From Ruminococcaceae bacterium YAD3003 (GTDB lineage Bacteria > Bacillota > Clostridia > Saccharofermentanales > Saccharofermentanaceae), in contig FNPA01000001.1 of the NCBI GenBank assembly GCA_900107185.1, forward strand, positions 124,001 through 188,000: a stretch of DNA of 64,000 nucleotides. Direction: 5' to 3'. Shown one piece after another: positions 1-8,265 of the stretch. A program made the position numbers and the translations under genes. The notes beneath the pieces were generated by a model, which was not told the origin of the DNA, did not search any database, and saw only the letters and a list, made by a program, of their open reading frames with translations. Position 1 is the first letter of the stretch; the number at the start of each line of letters is the position of its first letter.

Positions 1-177
1 CACATCAGGACCATGTCCCAATCCGGGAGCACAGCTGCTTCCACAATGGAAACATTTTTCATTGCAGCTTCTAGTTAATTCGAAAAACAGATAAATGAGA
101 TCAGGCTTCTCATAGAGCTCTGATCTCATTTTGTCTTTGTTATCGAGATATGCTTTTTTCGCTTCGTAAATGTCCAC
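1..177 (-). CDS. Radical SAM enzyme, N-terminal part only (cut by window edge)
   Basis: Reading the minus strand from a GTG at 177 gives 59 open codons that run off the window. The peptide contains the stretch FELTRSCNEKCFHCGSSC at about residues 37-54. C-N-E-K-C-F-H-C is the CxxxCxxC motif that binds the [4Fe-4S] cluster of radical SAM enzymes, and the preceding 'ELT' plus following 'GSSC' are typical of peptide-modifying radical SAM proteins. The gene starts 5 nt after the stop of the VYGPPP lipoprotein gene, with a weak purine-rich site (GAAGG) upstream, so it is very probably co-transcribed and perhaps translationally coupled. The likely role is modification of that neighbour, but this is inference. 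The start codon is uncertain; nothing can be said about SPASM or other C-terminal domains. Confidence 0.8.
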   Translation of the reverse strand, partial: MDIYEAKKAYLDNKDKMRSELYEKPDLIYLFFELTRSCNEKCFHCGSSCAPGLGHGPDV

Positions 178-182
178 GGTTA

Positions 183-473
183 TCAGCCTTCGTCAGGTGC
201 AGGGCCGTAAACATCTACTTCAGGTCCGTCTACCGGTGTATCGGGAGCAGGTCCGTAAACACATACTTCGTTGTCGTCATCAGATTCCTTGGATGTCTTT
301 GTATCCTCAGTCTCTATTGTTTCTTCAGAAGTAACAACAACGTCATCCGGCGGAGGTCCGTATACATTGGTTTCCGGCGGAGGTCCGTAAACGCATCCTT
401 CAACCGCAATACTCAATGCACCTACCGCAGCGGCAAATGCTGTAAAAGTTAATGGTTTCTTAGATCTTTTCAT
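183..473 (-). CDS. Small repeat lipoprotein with VYGP(P/A)P repeats, candidate radical SAM substrate
   Basis: A 96-residue protein from ATG 473, preceded by AGGGGG eight bases upstream; a TTG at 479 is the alternative start. Residues 1-27 form a signal sequence (KRSKK, then an Ala-rich hydrophobic stretch) ending in V-E-G-C, a lipobox with an unusual Glu at -2. The mature part is acidic and carries four copies of VYGPPP or VYGPAP plus one degenerate VDGPEV. Two copies are preceded by Cys (CVYGP), and an acidic residue or Thr follows each. It lies 24 nt after the giant CBM-like gene and 5 nt before the radical SAM gene. Short exported proteins with aromatic/Gly/Pro repeats next to a radical SAM gene resemble RiPP-like precursor pairs; Bacteroidetes have a comparable radical SAM/lipoprotein system. 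No function is proven. Confidence 0.8.
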   Translation of the reverse strand: MKRSKKPLTFTAFAAAVGALSIAVEGCVYGPPPETNVYGPPPDDVVVTSEETIETEDTKTSKESDDDNEVCVYGPAPDTPVDGPEVDVYGPAPDEG

Positions 474-497
474 TTCCAATACCCCCTGAAAAGAATC

Positions 498-3400
498 TTA
501 GTTCTTTCCTTCGTCAGAGTCTGCCTCAGTATCAGCTCCTCTGAATCCTGCCAAAGGCTTTTCTGCTGTAGGAGCAGCTCCTACATTAGGATCCATGATC
601 GAAGGTCTCTGTCCTTCAAGAGCAGCACCCATAGCAGGTTCATTGCTCTTATTTATTTCACGCTCCTTATCTACTATACCAGAAGGACGTACGATTCCGC
701 CATAAGCTGATGTATGCTCCTCTTCGCCTGCAGATGCGGGGCGCTCAGTCTGGGTTCTGTTAAAGAATGCAGACTTATGTGTCTTAACATTGTCTACGAT
801 ACTTGTATATTGAGCCTTTGCAGCTTCTTCGCTCTCTTTTTTTGCCTTCTCTTCTTCAATGCGCATCTGCTCTTCGCGGATTCGTGCTTCTCTTGCTTCA
901 TCGCTTTCCTTGAAAGCAGCTAAGCCTGCGATTGAAGCTTCTGCCCATACAGGCACTCTTCCGACGCTATTGCCCTGTTTGCCGCCGAGCATCGTGCCTA
1001 ACTGGTTAGCGTTAGAAGAAGCTCTTGCCTGCTCCTTGGAAAGGTAAGAGCCATCGGCTGATTGAGCGGCGGCTGATGCTCCGACTCCTGAAGTTGCACC
1101 GCTACCGGATGTTTCAGAGATTTCACTGAGGTTAACCTTGTTGTTTCCAAAAGGAGACTTCCTATTCGGATTAAACCCTTCTTTATTACTGTCATCAGTA
1201 TTCTTTACATAAAAATCAGGTGGCGGTAAAACCGTTCCCAATGCAGAAACCGGCGGCGGAACATTATCAGAAGTTGCAATAGCAGTTTTGAAAACTTCTG
1301 ATGTCTTGCTCTGGCGCTTATTCATTTCTGCTCTCTTCGCTCTGGCAGCATCAGCAAGTTCTATTGCCTTCTGAGCTTCAGCGAGTCTTGCTTCGGCTTC
1401 AGCTCTTGCAGCTGCCGCAGCCTTTGCTGCTTCCTGAGCTTTCCGTTCTTCCTCGATCCTTAACTGTTCGGCGATCCGCAATTCCTCCAGAATGCTTCTA
1501 GACGGCTCGAATCCTGCTGTTTCCCCATTAAATTTGTTATCCGCCATATTAGCAGCCTCCGTTATTTTTGTAACCGCTTCTGTCTTAATTAATTCTTCGG
1601 CTTTCTTAGAATCTTCCGCTTTTTTGATCGCTTCTGCAAGTTTTGCCTGCTCAGCAGCCTCTCTTGCTCTCTTTGCTTCGAGTGCTTTTGCTTCTGCTTC
1701 AGCCTTTGCAGCTTCCTCGATTCTCTTAGCCTCAAGAGCCTTTGCTTCAGCCTCAGCTTTTGCAGCGGCTGCTGCCTTAGCTGCTTCTTCAGCTTTTGCG
1801 AGCTCTTCCATCCTTGCCTTCTCAGCAGCCTCAGCTGCTTCCTGGGCCTTCTTTAATTCTTCTTCCATTTTAGCCTGTTCAGCTAATTTTGCATCTTCTA
1901 ATGCTTTAGCTTTTTTAGCTTCAGCATTCTTTTTGATCTCTTCGATACGTTTTGCCTGTGCAGCCTTGCGCTCTTCGAAAAGCTTATGCGCCTCTGCCTT
2001 TTGTTCAGGTGTAAGCTCTGTCTTAACGTGTTTAGCAGGTGCTTCCTGTTCTTTTTCCTTAGTTGCAGCAGCTACTGTTCCTGCCGCTGCTACTGTTGCT
2101 GCAGCCTTAACATCAGGTGTAGCCACAGGACTCTTCTTGAAAGGTGAATATTCTTCAACAACAGGTTTAACCGGTGCCTTGCTGACTTCAGCACTCTTAA
2201 GAGGAGCCTTCTCAGGTTCAGGCTTTACTTCTGCTTTAGGCTTTTCTACTGCAGCTGCAGCCTTTTTAGCTTCAGCATTCTTCCTGATCTCATCAACTCT
2301 TTTAGCCTGGGCTGCTCTTCTCTCTTCAAGGAGCTTTTTAGCCTGCTCACGTGCTGCCAGCTGTTCAGGTGATATCTCATTCTTGGAACGCTTAACAGGT
2401 CCCTTCTGGACTGCCGCTTTGTTTTCCTTAGCCTTTGATGCAACTGCAGCTGCAACAACTGCACTTGCAACCTTAGGTGTTTCCTTTGGTTCTTCTGGTT
2501 TCTTAAAAGGTGAAGCCTCATCCTTAGGCATGGATACATTAGCTGCCTTAGGGATGCTCTTATCAGCCTCGGGAGCCTTCTTGAAAGGTGAGTACTCATC
2601 CGGCTTATCTTCGGGTTTCTTAATCAGATTTTCCTCAGTAACAGGCTTTGTAACTGCACTCATAAAAGCAGGACGGTTAGCTTCCTTAGCTTCTGCTGCT
2701 CTTCTCTCGGCATTGGCTCTGGCTGCCTGGTTAACAGAGATACTTGCAGGTCTCTTTACAGGCGGCTTCTGGGTAACAGGCTTGGATTCAGCACGTGCTG
2801 TTGTTCCTGCAGCTGCTGCGCTGCCTGCAACTGCTGCTGTCTTCGGAGCAGTAGTTGTTGTCTTCGGGATAATAGACTTCGCAGGTGCATCCTTTACCGC
2901 AGCTGAATTTGTCTTAACTGCTGCATTAGTAGCAGTATTTGCCTTCAAAGGAGTGTTTGTCTTAACTGCTGTATTCGATGTTGTATTTGTTTTTGCTGCT
3001 GTAGCAACCTTTGACGGAGCATTGGTTCTGACAGCTGTATTAGTTGCCTTGCCACTCTCTGCAACTGCCTTAGCACGGTTAACAGAAAGGCTTGCTGGAC
3101 GCTTAACAGGAGCCTTCTGCTGTACAGCAGTCTTTGCCTGTGTATTAGAAGCAGAAGGATATGATGGCTTGAACGCACCTTTTGCAGTTGTTGAAGCCTG
3201 AGCCGTTGCTTCCATTGCCTTGATTTCCTTCATGGCAGTAGCCGTGTTAAAGCTCTTGTTCTCCTTCGGTTCTTCAACAGGCTTCAGATCCTTAACAGGT
3301 CCTAAATAACCAAACTTTTCAGCAATGGCAGGAACACCCGGGATATAAGCAATAGCGAGATCCTTACCTTCGAGATCCTTCTTATCCTTGAGGTATCTGT

Positions 3401-4568
3401 ATCTGAGATACAGGAGTCCGCAAATGATGATAAATGCAACTATCCAGATCCAGCTGGAAACTGAAGGCTTCTTGGGTCCCTTCTTGTTGTTTCCGTTTGT
3501 CGTAAGACCTGCAACTATTACTGTTGTTTCTGATGTAGTCTCATCGGGTTCACCATCACCATTTTCATCAACGGGAACCGTCTCACCTGATACTGTTTCA
3601 CCTGCAGGTACTACAACAACTGTTGTCTCGACAGGATTGCCGGCAACATCTGTTTCTAAGACTACAGCAACGACACTCTCAGAATTGTCGGGATTAACCG
3701 GATTGTTGTTATTGCCGCCTGAAGTTGTATTGTCAGTCGTACCACCAGCACCTCCGTTATTCTGTGTAGGCGCAGTAGTAGGCGCTTTCGTAGGGTTTGG
3801 GGCAGCCGTCGGATTAGGCTTAGACGTTGCTGTAGGATTGGGTTTTGGTGTATTAGTCGGCTTCGGCTTAGGCGTGTTTGTAGGATTAGGCTTCGGCGTA
3901 TTAGTCGGCTTTGGCTTAGGCGTGTTCGTAGGATTGGGCTTCGGCGTATTAGTTGGCTTCGGCCTAGGAGTGTTTGTAGGATTAGGTTTTGGTGTATTAG
4001 TCGGCTTCGGCCTAGGTGTGTTTGTAGGATTAGGCTTCGGCGTATTAGTCGGCTGCGGCTTTGGCGTTGGTGTGGCCGGTACGGGCGTTGGAGTATCCGG
4101 TACTGGAGTAGGCTCAGGTGCTTCTGTCGGATCAGGTTCCGGCGGATTATATCCGGAAGCATAAGCGGAGATCAATTGAGCAGAATTAATGTCACTTCCT
4201 TGAACATTTATTCCTACCTGACCGCCACTTTCGCTAAATATCCAGCCAAATCCACCATCGGCATAGACTGTGAGTGTAATTCTATTTCCTTCGACATAAT
4301 AGGAATCGCAGTTCCATGTCTGTATTGTGTCGATGGTTCCTGAAAACTCGACAACAACTGTTAAGGTCTGATAGTAGGATGCTCCCGAAAACGATACTGC
4401 AACCTGACCAGCGTTTCCCCAACCATTTGCATTATCAACATTTGTCGATGCATCAGCATTGACAGTGTTGGTATCAAACGTATTAATTGCAAAGGAAAAC
4501 CCGATAATTGCGCATAATAGTGCACAAAGTAATTTGAGCGGAGAGCGCCCCGAACTGCTACCCGACAT
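498..4568 (-). CDS. Giant surface protein: CBM-like module, Pro/Thr linker, one TM, about 960-residue cytosolic coiled-coil tail
   Basis: About 1356 residues from ATG 4568, placed 7 nt after a perfect GGAGG (upstream GTGs are less likely). The order is: signal peptide (residues 1-40); a beta-rich module of about 100 residues that closely matches the N-terminal module of the GH5 cellulase gene in the same cluster (shared core VGIQV.GSDINSA); a linker with repeats of PTNTP(K/R)P; a low-complexity region; one TM segment near 372-394 (WIWIVAFIIICGLL) followed by RYRYLKDKK, giving a cytosolic C-terminus. The tail is Ala/Glu/Lys rich with long predicted coiled coils, several SPFKK motifs, two PVKRPAS(L/I)SVN motifs and a duplicated block around 'LLEERRAAQAKR'. 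The end contains AEKPLAGF, shared with the small TM protein upstream. I infer a cell-surface polysaccharide binder linked to something inside the cell. No enzymatic domain was seen. Confidence 0.85.
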   Translation of the reverse strand: MSGSSSGRSPLKLLCALLCAIIGFSFAINTFDTNTVNADASTNVDNANGWGNAGQVAVSFSGASYYQTLTVVVEFSGTIDTIQTWNCDSYYVEGNRITLTVYADGGFGWIFSESGGQVGINVQGSDINSAQLISAYASGYNPPEPDPTEAPEPTPVPDTPTPVPATPTPKPQPTNTPKPNPTNTPRPKPTNTPKPNPTNTPRPKPTNTPKPNPTNTPKPKPTNTPKPNPTNTPKPKPTNTPKPNPTATSKPNPTAAPNPTKAPTTAPTQNNGGAGGTTDNTTSGGNNNNPVNPDNSESVVAVVLETDVAGNPVETTVVVVPAGETVSGETVPVDENGDGEPDETTSETTVIVAGLTTNGNNKKGPKKPSVSSWIWIVAFIIICGLLYLRYRYLKDKKDLEGKDLAIAYIPGVPAIAEKFGYLGPVKDLKPVEEPKENKSFNTATAMKEIKAMEATAQASTTAKGAFKPSYPSASNTQAKTAVQQKAPVKRPASLSVNRAKAVAESGKATNTAVRTNAPSKVATAAKTNTTSNTAVKTNTPLKANTATNAAVKTNSAAVKDAPAKSIIPKTTTTAPKTAAVAGSAAAAGTTARAESKPVTQKPPVKRPASISVNQAARANAERRAAEAKEANRPAFMSAVTKPVTEENLIKKPEDKPDEYSPFKKAPEADKSIPKAANVSMPKDEASPFKKPEEPKETPKVASAVVAAAVASKAKENKAAVQKGPVKRSKNEISPEQLAAREQAKKLLEERRAAQAKRVDEIRKNAEAKKAAAAVEKPKAEVKPEPEKAPLKSAEVSKAPVKPVVEEYSPFKKSPVATPDVKAAATVAAAGTVAAATKEKEQEAPAKHVKTELTPEQKAEAHKLFEERKAAQAKRIEEIKKNAEAKKAKALEDAKLAEQAKMEEELKKAQEAAEAAEKARMEELAKAEEAAKAAAAAKAEAEAKALEAKRIEEAAKAEAEAKALEAKRAREAAEQAKLAEAIKKAEDSKKAEELIKTEAVTKITEAANMADNKFNGETAGFEPSRSILEELRIAEQLRIEEERKAQEAAKAAAAARAEAEARLAEAQKAIELADAARAKRAEMNKRQSKTSEVFKTAIATSDNVPPPVSALGTVLPPPDFYVKNTDDSNKEGFNPNRKSPFGNNKVNLSEISETSGSGATSGVGASAAAQSADGSYLSKEQARASSNANQLGTMLGGKQGNSVGRVPVWAEASIAGLAAFKESDEAREARIREEQMRIEEEKAKKESEEAAKAQYTSIVDNVKTHKSAFFNRTQTERPASAGEEEHTSAYGGIVRPSGIVDKEREINKSNEPAMGAALEGQRPSIMDPNVGAAPTAEKPLAGFRGADTEADSDEGKN
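3835..4068 (-). repeat. 48-bp tandem repeats coding for PTNTP(K/R)P linker
   Basis: About five units of 48 bp (each coding two 8-residue motifs, PTNTPKPN and PTNTP(K/R)PK) lie in the linker of the giant surface protein. Copies differ mainly by synonymous changes, for example ggcttcggc against ggttttggt. Repeat number may vary between strains and change the linker length. Confidence 0.9.
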
Positions 4569-4594
4569 CACAAAACCTCCAAAAAGCACACACG

Positions 4595-4615
4595 CGTAAT
4601 ACTTATAATATTACG
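4595..4615 (-). promoter_or_regulatory. 21-bp palindrome in the leader of the giant CBM-like gene, candidate operator
   Basis: The sequence is CGTAATA, seven bases, TATTACG: perfect 7-bp arms. It lies just downstream of the predicted transcription start and 27 nt before the start codon, a position where a repressor could block transcription. The binding protein is unknown. Confidence 0.5.
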
Positions 4616-4625
4616 TGATACACAA

Positions 4626-4655
4626 ATTATACATAGGAAACGGCTTTGTTTTCAA
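4626..4655 (-). promoter_or_regulatory. Promoter of the giant CBM-like gene
   Basis: On the minus strand there is TTGAAA (4655-4650), an 18-nt spacer and a perfect TATAAT (4631-4626). The giant gene therefore has its own sigma-A type promoter in the 141-bp gap after the small TM gene, so it can be expressed apart from the cellulase upstream. Confidence 0.65.
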
Positions 4656-4709
4656 GTGTCCGGGAGATATCTAAAAATGCGTTGAGTCCCTAAAAGAGGG
4701 CTTTTGCAC

Positions 4710-5606
4710 TCAATCGTTGCCGGCAGTTTCCGGGTTCGGAGCAAAACCTTCCAGAGGCTTTTCAGCTGCGGGAAGAATTGCTTCTTCACCTGACTTCATA
4801 ATGTCGGGCTTTTCTTCCTGAACTTCTGCAACGCGGTCAACAACTGCATTGGATACTTCTGAACCTAACTCAGGTCTCATAGCACCCGTGTATGTCTCAT
4901 CAACTGCTTCTCCATTTGCCTCAGCTGCCTGGGCTGCCGCGAGCGCTCTCTTAAAAGGAGACTCTTTCTTCATTGCTCTCGGTCTTACTTTCTGAGGTGC
5001 ACCGGTGATCCTGACAGATGAAGGAGCAGCTGAATCCATTACCATTGCAGGTGTTTCTGCCTCGGCTCCAACCTCATCAGAATCCAGTTCCTTCCTCTGC
5101 TGCTGACGAGCTTCAAGAGTATTGGAATAAACGGGCCTTATAGGTGCCGTGTTTGATTTCTGGAGATAACCATTGACGATGATTCTCTCTCTTTCTCTGT
5201 CTAAATCCTTGGATTTTCTGGAAGAGATTCCCAAAGGTCCGAATACTTCGATTGCTTCTCTTTCTTCTCTCTGGGCTTCACTCTTTCCTCCGAGCAAAGT
5301 ATTCTTTGATGCAGCTTCTTCTTCGGCCCTCTTGTTCGGGTCTCTGGATTCGCGTTTAACCTGATGAACCTCTTTCTGAGGCTTTTCGAAAGCCATTTTC
5401 TCTCTCTTCTCAACCTGATCGAGAACTTTGTGGTACTTCAATTTATCCTCAGCAGCTGCATTTCGCCTTTCTCTGCGTTTGTCGAGAGTCTTTAATACCT
5501 TAGCTACTATCAGCAACGCAACAACCGCAACAACTACGATGCCTATTACGATTACGGTAAGCTGTCTGTTGTCTTCAAAATTAATCTTTAGCATTCCGTA
5601 CAACAT
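4710..5606 (-). CDS. Small membrane protein with basic/acidic cytosolic tail, partner of the CBM-like surface protein
   Basis: 298 residues from ATG 5606, ten bases after GAGG; a TTG at 5612 overlaps the cellulase stop codon but is too close to the ribosome site. A single TM segment lies at about residues 16-38 (LTVIVIGIVVVAVVALLIV), followed by a charged tail (KTLDKRRERRN), so most of the protein is cytosolic. No known domain was recognised. The tail shares short motifs with the tail of the giant CBM-like protein: SPFKR against SPFKK, and near the C-terminus AEKPLEGF against AEKPLAGF. The gene directly follows the GH5 cellulase gene. I infer that the two tails bind a common cytosolic partner or each other. 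Confidence 0.8.
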   Translation of the reverse strand: MLYGMLKINFEDNRQLTVIVIGIVVVAVVALLIVAKVLKTLDKRRERRNAAAEDKLKYHKVLDQVEKREKMAFEKPQKEVHQVKRESRDPNKRAEEEAASKNTLLGGKSEAQREEREAIEVFGPLGISSRKSKDLDRERERIIVNGYLQKSNTAPIRPVYSNTLEARQQQRKELDSDEVGAEAETPAMVMDSAAPSSVRITGAPQKVRPRAMKKESPFKRALAAAQAAEANGEAVDETYTGAMRPELGSEVSNAVVDRVAEVQEEKPDIMKSGEEAILPAAEKPLEGFAPNPETAGND

Positions 5607-5608
5607 AA

Positions 5609-7672
5609 TCAATTATCCTCAATATTATCGTCCGTATTTTTCCCGACAGAGTTTATTTCATCTGACTCCTGTTCGTCAACAGGTAAATCAGTATTATCCT
5701 TAAGAATAATTTCCTCCTGTTCTTTGCGCTTCTTAGTCCAGCGGTTAACAGCAATTCTGGCAGCCGCGATGACGATGATAAGAACAACAGCAACAATGGC
5801 AACGATTATGAGTTCTTTGGTTGCCTTATTTACTATTTCAGAAACAGGATCAGCATCTTCATTTTCATGGAACACAACCGCATCAGTGGGTTCCTCCGGT
5901 ACCCCTTCTGTTTCAGCAGCTACAGTAGTTTCGGTAACAGTAACAGGAGCAGGTGTTACCTTTACGCCTGTGTAATCAGACAAAGCGATACCGTTAGCTC
6001 CCAAAGGAACTTCGTGATCAAGTCCTATGAACTTACCGTCTTCATTCTGCCAGAGAACCTCTTTTACGAAGTTATATTTCTCTTCATCCCAGGTCTTGAA
6101 ATCATCTTTTACGAGTCCGCCTGTATCACCTGAATTGGCATTGAAACACCAGAATGTATGATGCAGATGCTTCTCTGCAATGAGCTGTCTGAAGTATTCC
6201 ATCCACTTCAGATTATCGCCTTCCATGAAGCCGCCCCATTCTCCTACAAAGATAGGAGCAATGTTCTCTTCCTGGATGTATAGCCAGTAATCGTACCAAG
6301 CATCTTTCATGAGGGAATCGTATGTGAATCCGCCTTCGAACCAAGGCTGCTCGTATACTCTCGGACCGTAATCGTGAGGAGAATAAACTATCTGCTTATT
6401 GCGCTCGGGCGAACCAAAATCGATCGGATAATCCCTGACAGCCATGAGGTTTGCACCCCACCATGTGTTGTAGTAATCGTCATCGTCATTCTTGGAAACG
6501 AAATTATTTGCCTGAATATTTCTGGGATAGATCTGTATTCCCTCAATGATTATCAGCGCATGAGGATTTGCATCCAAAACGGCGTTGCCTGCACGCTCTG
6601 CAACTTTCTTCCAGTTGTCAGGACTGTCGGAATCATTCCAGATCGCATGAGGAGTCTCGGAAGCTTTTCCGTGAGGTTCGTTCTTCAGATCGTATCCGAT
6701 TATCGTGTCGTTATTTTTGTATCTTTCTGCACACCAGGAAAGAGCTTCAACGAAATCGTCTTCAGTGATGTCACCGTTATACCAGACGGGATGGTTATGT
6801 CCTGAAGCATCAGTTTTCGCTGAGTGAATGTCGATGATGACCTTCATTCCGTTCTGCTCACAGAGCGTCAGTACGTAATCGAAGATCTCAAGAGAATTCA
6901 TTGAATTGAGTGTCTCATTATATGCGTTATTGTAATTGGCCTTCGGATACTCGCCGTTCTTCCACTGCAGAAGGAGTTCCGCACTCATCGGAACACGTAA
7001 AACATTGAAACCGTGATCAGCAATAGACTCCAAAGTCTCTTCAAGATTACAATTCCAGACACCATCGAAAAGATTCGTTCCAGTGTTATATCCGAACCAG
7101 TTACAGCCTGTGAGCCATACCTCAGTTCCGCTCATATCAACGATATGTGAATCGACGGTCGTGAGCCAGTCGTCACCAGCTATGCCTTCTGTGTTTCTGG
7201 CAGGAGCAACAGAACCGGATGGTGTTGAATTGCCCCCCGAAGAAGTTGCCTGAGTAGCCTGTGTAGCTTCAGTCTCATTTACGGAACCTGATGTTCCGTC
7301 TCCCATAACTGAAACGAGTTTAGCGGAATTAATATCGCTTCCCGCAACCTGGATTCCGACCTTGTTGTCGTATCCCCAGTTATTGGGTCCATCAGCCAGA
7401 CAGATCGCTGTTACCTGATTTCCGTTAACAGCATAAGAATCGAATCCCCAGCCCGTGGCAGAATCAACAGTGCCGGAGAATTCTGCAACAACAGTAATGC
7501 TTCCGTATCCGCTGCAACCTGATAACTGGATCTCGAGCTGACCGCCTGAGCCCCAGCAATTTGCTGTTGCCGTACCCGAAGGAGCCGCATAAGAAACCAT
7601 TGGGAACAGCAGCAATACAAAAACAGTTGATAGGATAAGCGGAATTATCTTCCGCCCGATGATACGGCGCAT
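5609..7672 (-). CDS. Membrane-anchored GH5 endoglucanase with N-terminal CBM-like module
   Basis: 687 residues from ATG 7672, six bases after GGAGG. A signal peptide (1-30) is followed by a CBM-like beta module (about 33-125) similar to that of the giant surface protein, a Ser/Thr linker, and a GH5 catalytic domain (about 165-530). The acid/base Glu is in DLKNEPHG (near 332) and the nucleophile Glu in VGEWGG (near 478). The motif YSPHDYGPRVYEQPWF resembles subfamily 5_1 endoglucanases such as Acidothermus E1. A Val/Ile-rich TM segment (about 614-640) and a basic KKRKEQEE stretch tether the enzyme to the cell with an acidic cytosolic end. It should cut beta-1,4-glucans at the surface. The gene starts 13 nt after the dCMP deaminase stop, so these genes are probably co-transcribed. 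Confidence 0.93.
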   Translation of the reverse strand: MRRIIGRKIIPLILSTVFVLLLFPMVSYAAPSGTATANCWGSGGQLEIQLSGCSGYGSITVVAEFSGTVDSATGWGFDSYAVNGNQVTAICLADGPNNWGYDNKVGIQVAGSDINSAKLVSVMGDGTSGSVNETEATQATQATSSGGNSTPSGSVAPARNTEGIAGDDWLTTVDSHIVDMSGTEVWLTGCNWFGYNTGTNLFDGVWNCNLEETLESIADHGFNVLRVPMSAELLLQWKNGEYPKANYNNAYNETLNSMNSLEIFDYVLTLCEQNGMKVIIDIHSAKTDASGHNHPVWYNGDITEDDFVEALSWCAERYKNNDTIIGYDLKNEPHGKASETPHAIWNDSDSPDNWKKVAERAGNAVLDANPHALIIIEGIQIYPRNIQANNFVSKNDDDDYYNTWWGANLMAVRDYPIDFGSPERNKQIVYSPHDYGPRVYEQPWFEGGFTYDSLMKDAWYDYWLYIQEENIAPIFVGEWGGFMEGDNLKWMEYFRQLIAEKHLHHTFWCFNANSGDTGGLVKDDFKTWDEEKYNFVKEVLWQNEDGKFIGLDHEVPLGANGIALSDYTGVKVTPAPVTVTETTVAAETEGVPEEPTDAVVFHENEDADPVSEIVNKATKELIIVAIVAVVLIIVIAAARIAVNRWTKKRKEQEEIILKDNTDLPVDEQESDEINSVGKNTDDNIEDN

Positions 7673-7685
7673 ATTATGCCTCCAC

Positions 7686-8171
7686 TTAGAGATTTATTTC
7701 AGCAGTACGGCCTGATGACTGATACTTCTCGTAAGGAATACCTGCTGCATCAAGCATTTTGCGTGCTGCAACAGTTGTCTCTGAATCGTGGTACTTGTCG
7801 TCAAAATAAACTATCTTGCCGACGCGCTTCTGGATCAAGGCCTTCGTGCATTCATTGCACGGGAACAAAGTGACATATACTGTCGAACCGGTAAGGTCAC
7901 CTGTCTTGGAATTGAGAATAGCATTGAGTTCTGCATGAGCGACAAATGCATACTTTGTATCGAGAACGCCGCCTTCTCTGCCCCAGGGGAAGACCTCATC
8001 ATCACATCCTAAAGGGAATCCGTTATAGCCTACAGACAAGATGTAATTATCCTTATCAACAATGCAGGCACCTACCTGTGTGCTCGGATCCTTACTTCTC
8101 AATGAAGCAAGTTTAGCCACGCCCATAAAGTATTCATCCCAACTGATGTAATCAGATCTCTTATCGCTCAT
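7686..8171 (-). CDS. dCMP deaminase (ComE/dCD family)
   Basis: 161 residues from ATG 8171, which follows GGAGG by five bases; longer readings upstream lack a ribosome site and cross the terminator of ddl. It has the zinc deaminase motifs HAELNAIL (zinc-binding His and catalytic Glu, near residues 82-89) and PCNEC (two zinc-binding Cys), and the STQVGACIVD stretch common to dCMP deaminases. The enzyme converts dCMP to dUMP for dTTP synthesis in the cytosol. Length fits the family. It lies directly upstream of the cellulase gene, with which it has no metabolic link; shared transcription may be accidental. Confidence 0.92.
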   Translation of the reverse strand: MSDKRSDYISWDEYFMGVAKLASLRSKDPSTQVGACIVDKDNYILSVGYNGFPLGCDDEVFPWGREGGVLDTKYAFVAHAELNAILNSKTGDLTGSTVYVTLFPCNECTKALIQKRVGKIVYFDDKYHDSETTVAARKMLDAAGIPYEKYQSSGRTAEINL

Positions 8172-8192
8172 ATGGTCCTCCGAAAAGTAAAG

Positions 8193-8227
8193 TAAAACAC
8201 CCTTTATTCTATCCGAATAGAGGGTGT
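8193..8227 (-). terminator. Intrinsic terminator after ddl
   Basis: On the minus strand ACACCCT(C)TATTC, loop GGAT, AGAATAAAGGGTGT forms a long stem followed by TTTACTTTACTTTT. It sits between the ddl stop and the dCMP deaminase start, so the deaminase gene needs either read-through or a promoter close by. Confidence 0.65.
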
Positions 8228-8265
8228 GCCGCAATAAAATAATATGCTATTTTAGGAACCGGTAA

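Noticed and set aside
1492-3201. Long open frame on the plus strand opposite the giant surface protein, Ala/Ser-rich with hydrophobic stretches
   Set aside because: It mirrors the GCA/GCT/AAG-rich codons of the real minus-strand gene; no ribosome site, no domain, and the minus-strand protein shows recognisable order of domains.
3388-4164. Plus-strand frame with GFGVLVGFGLGVF repeats
   Set aside because: An antisense reading of the PTNTPKP linker repeats.
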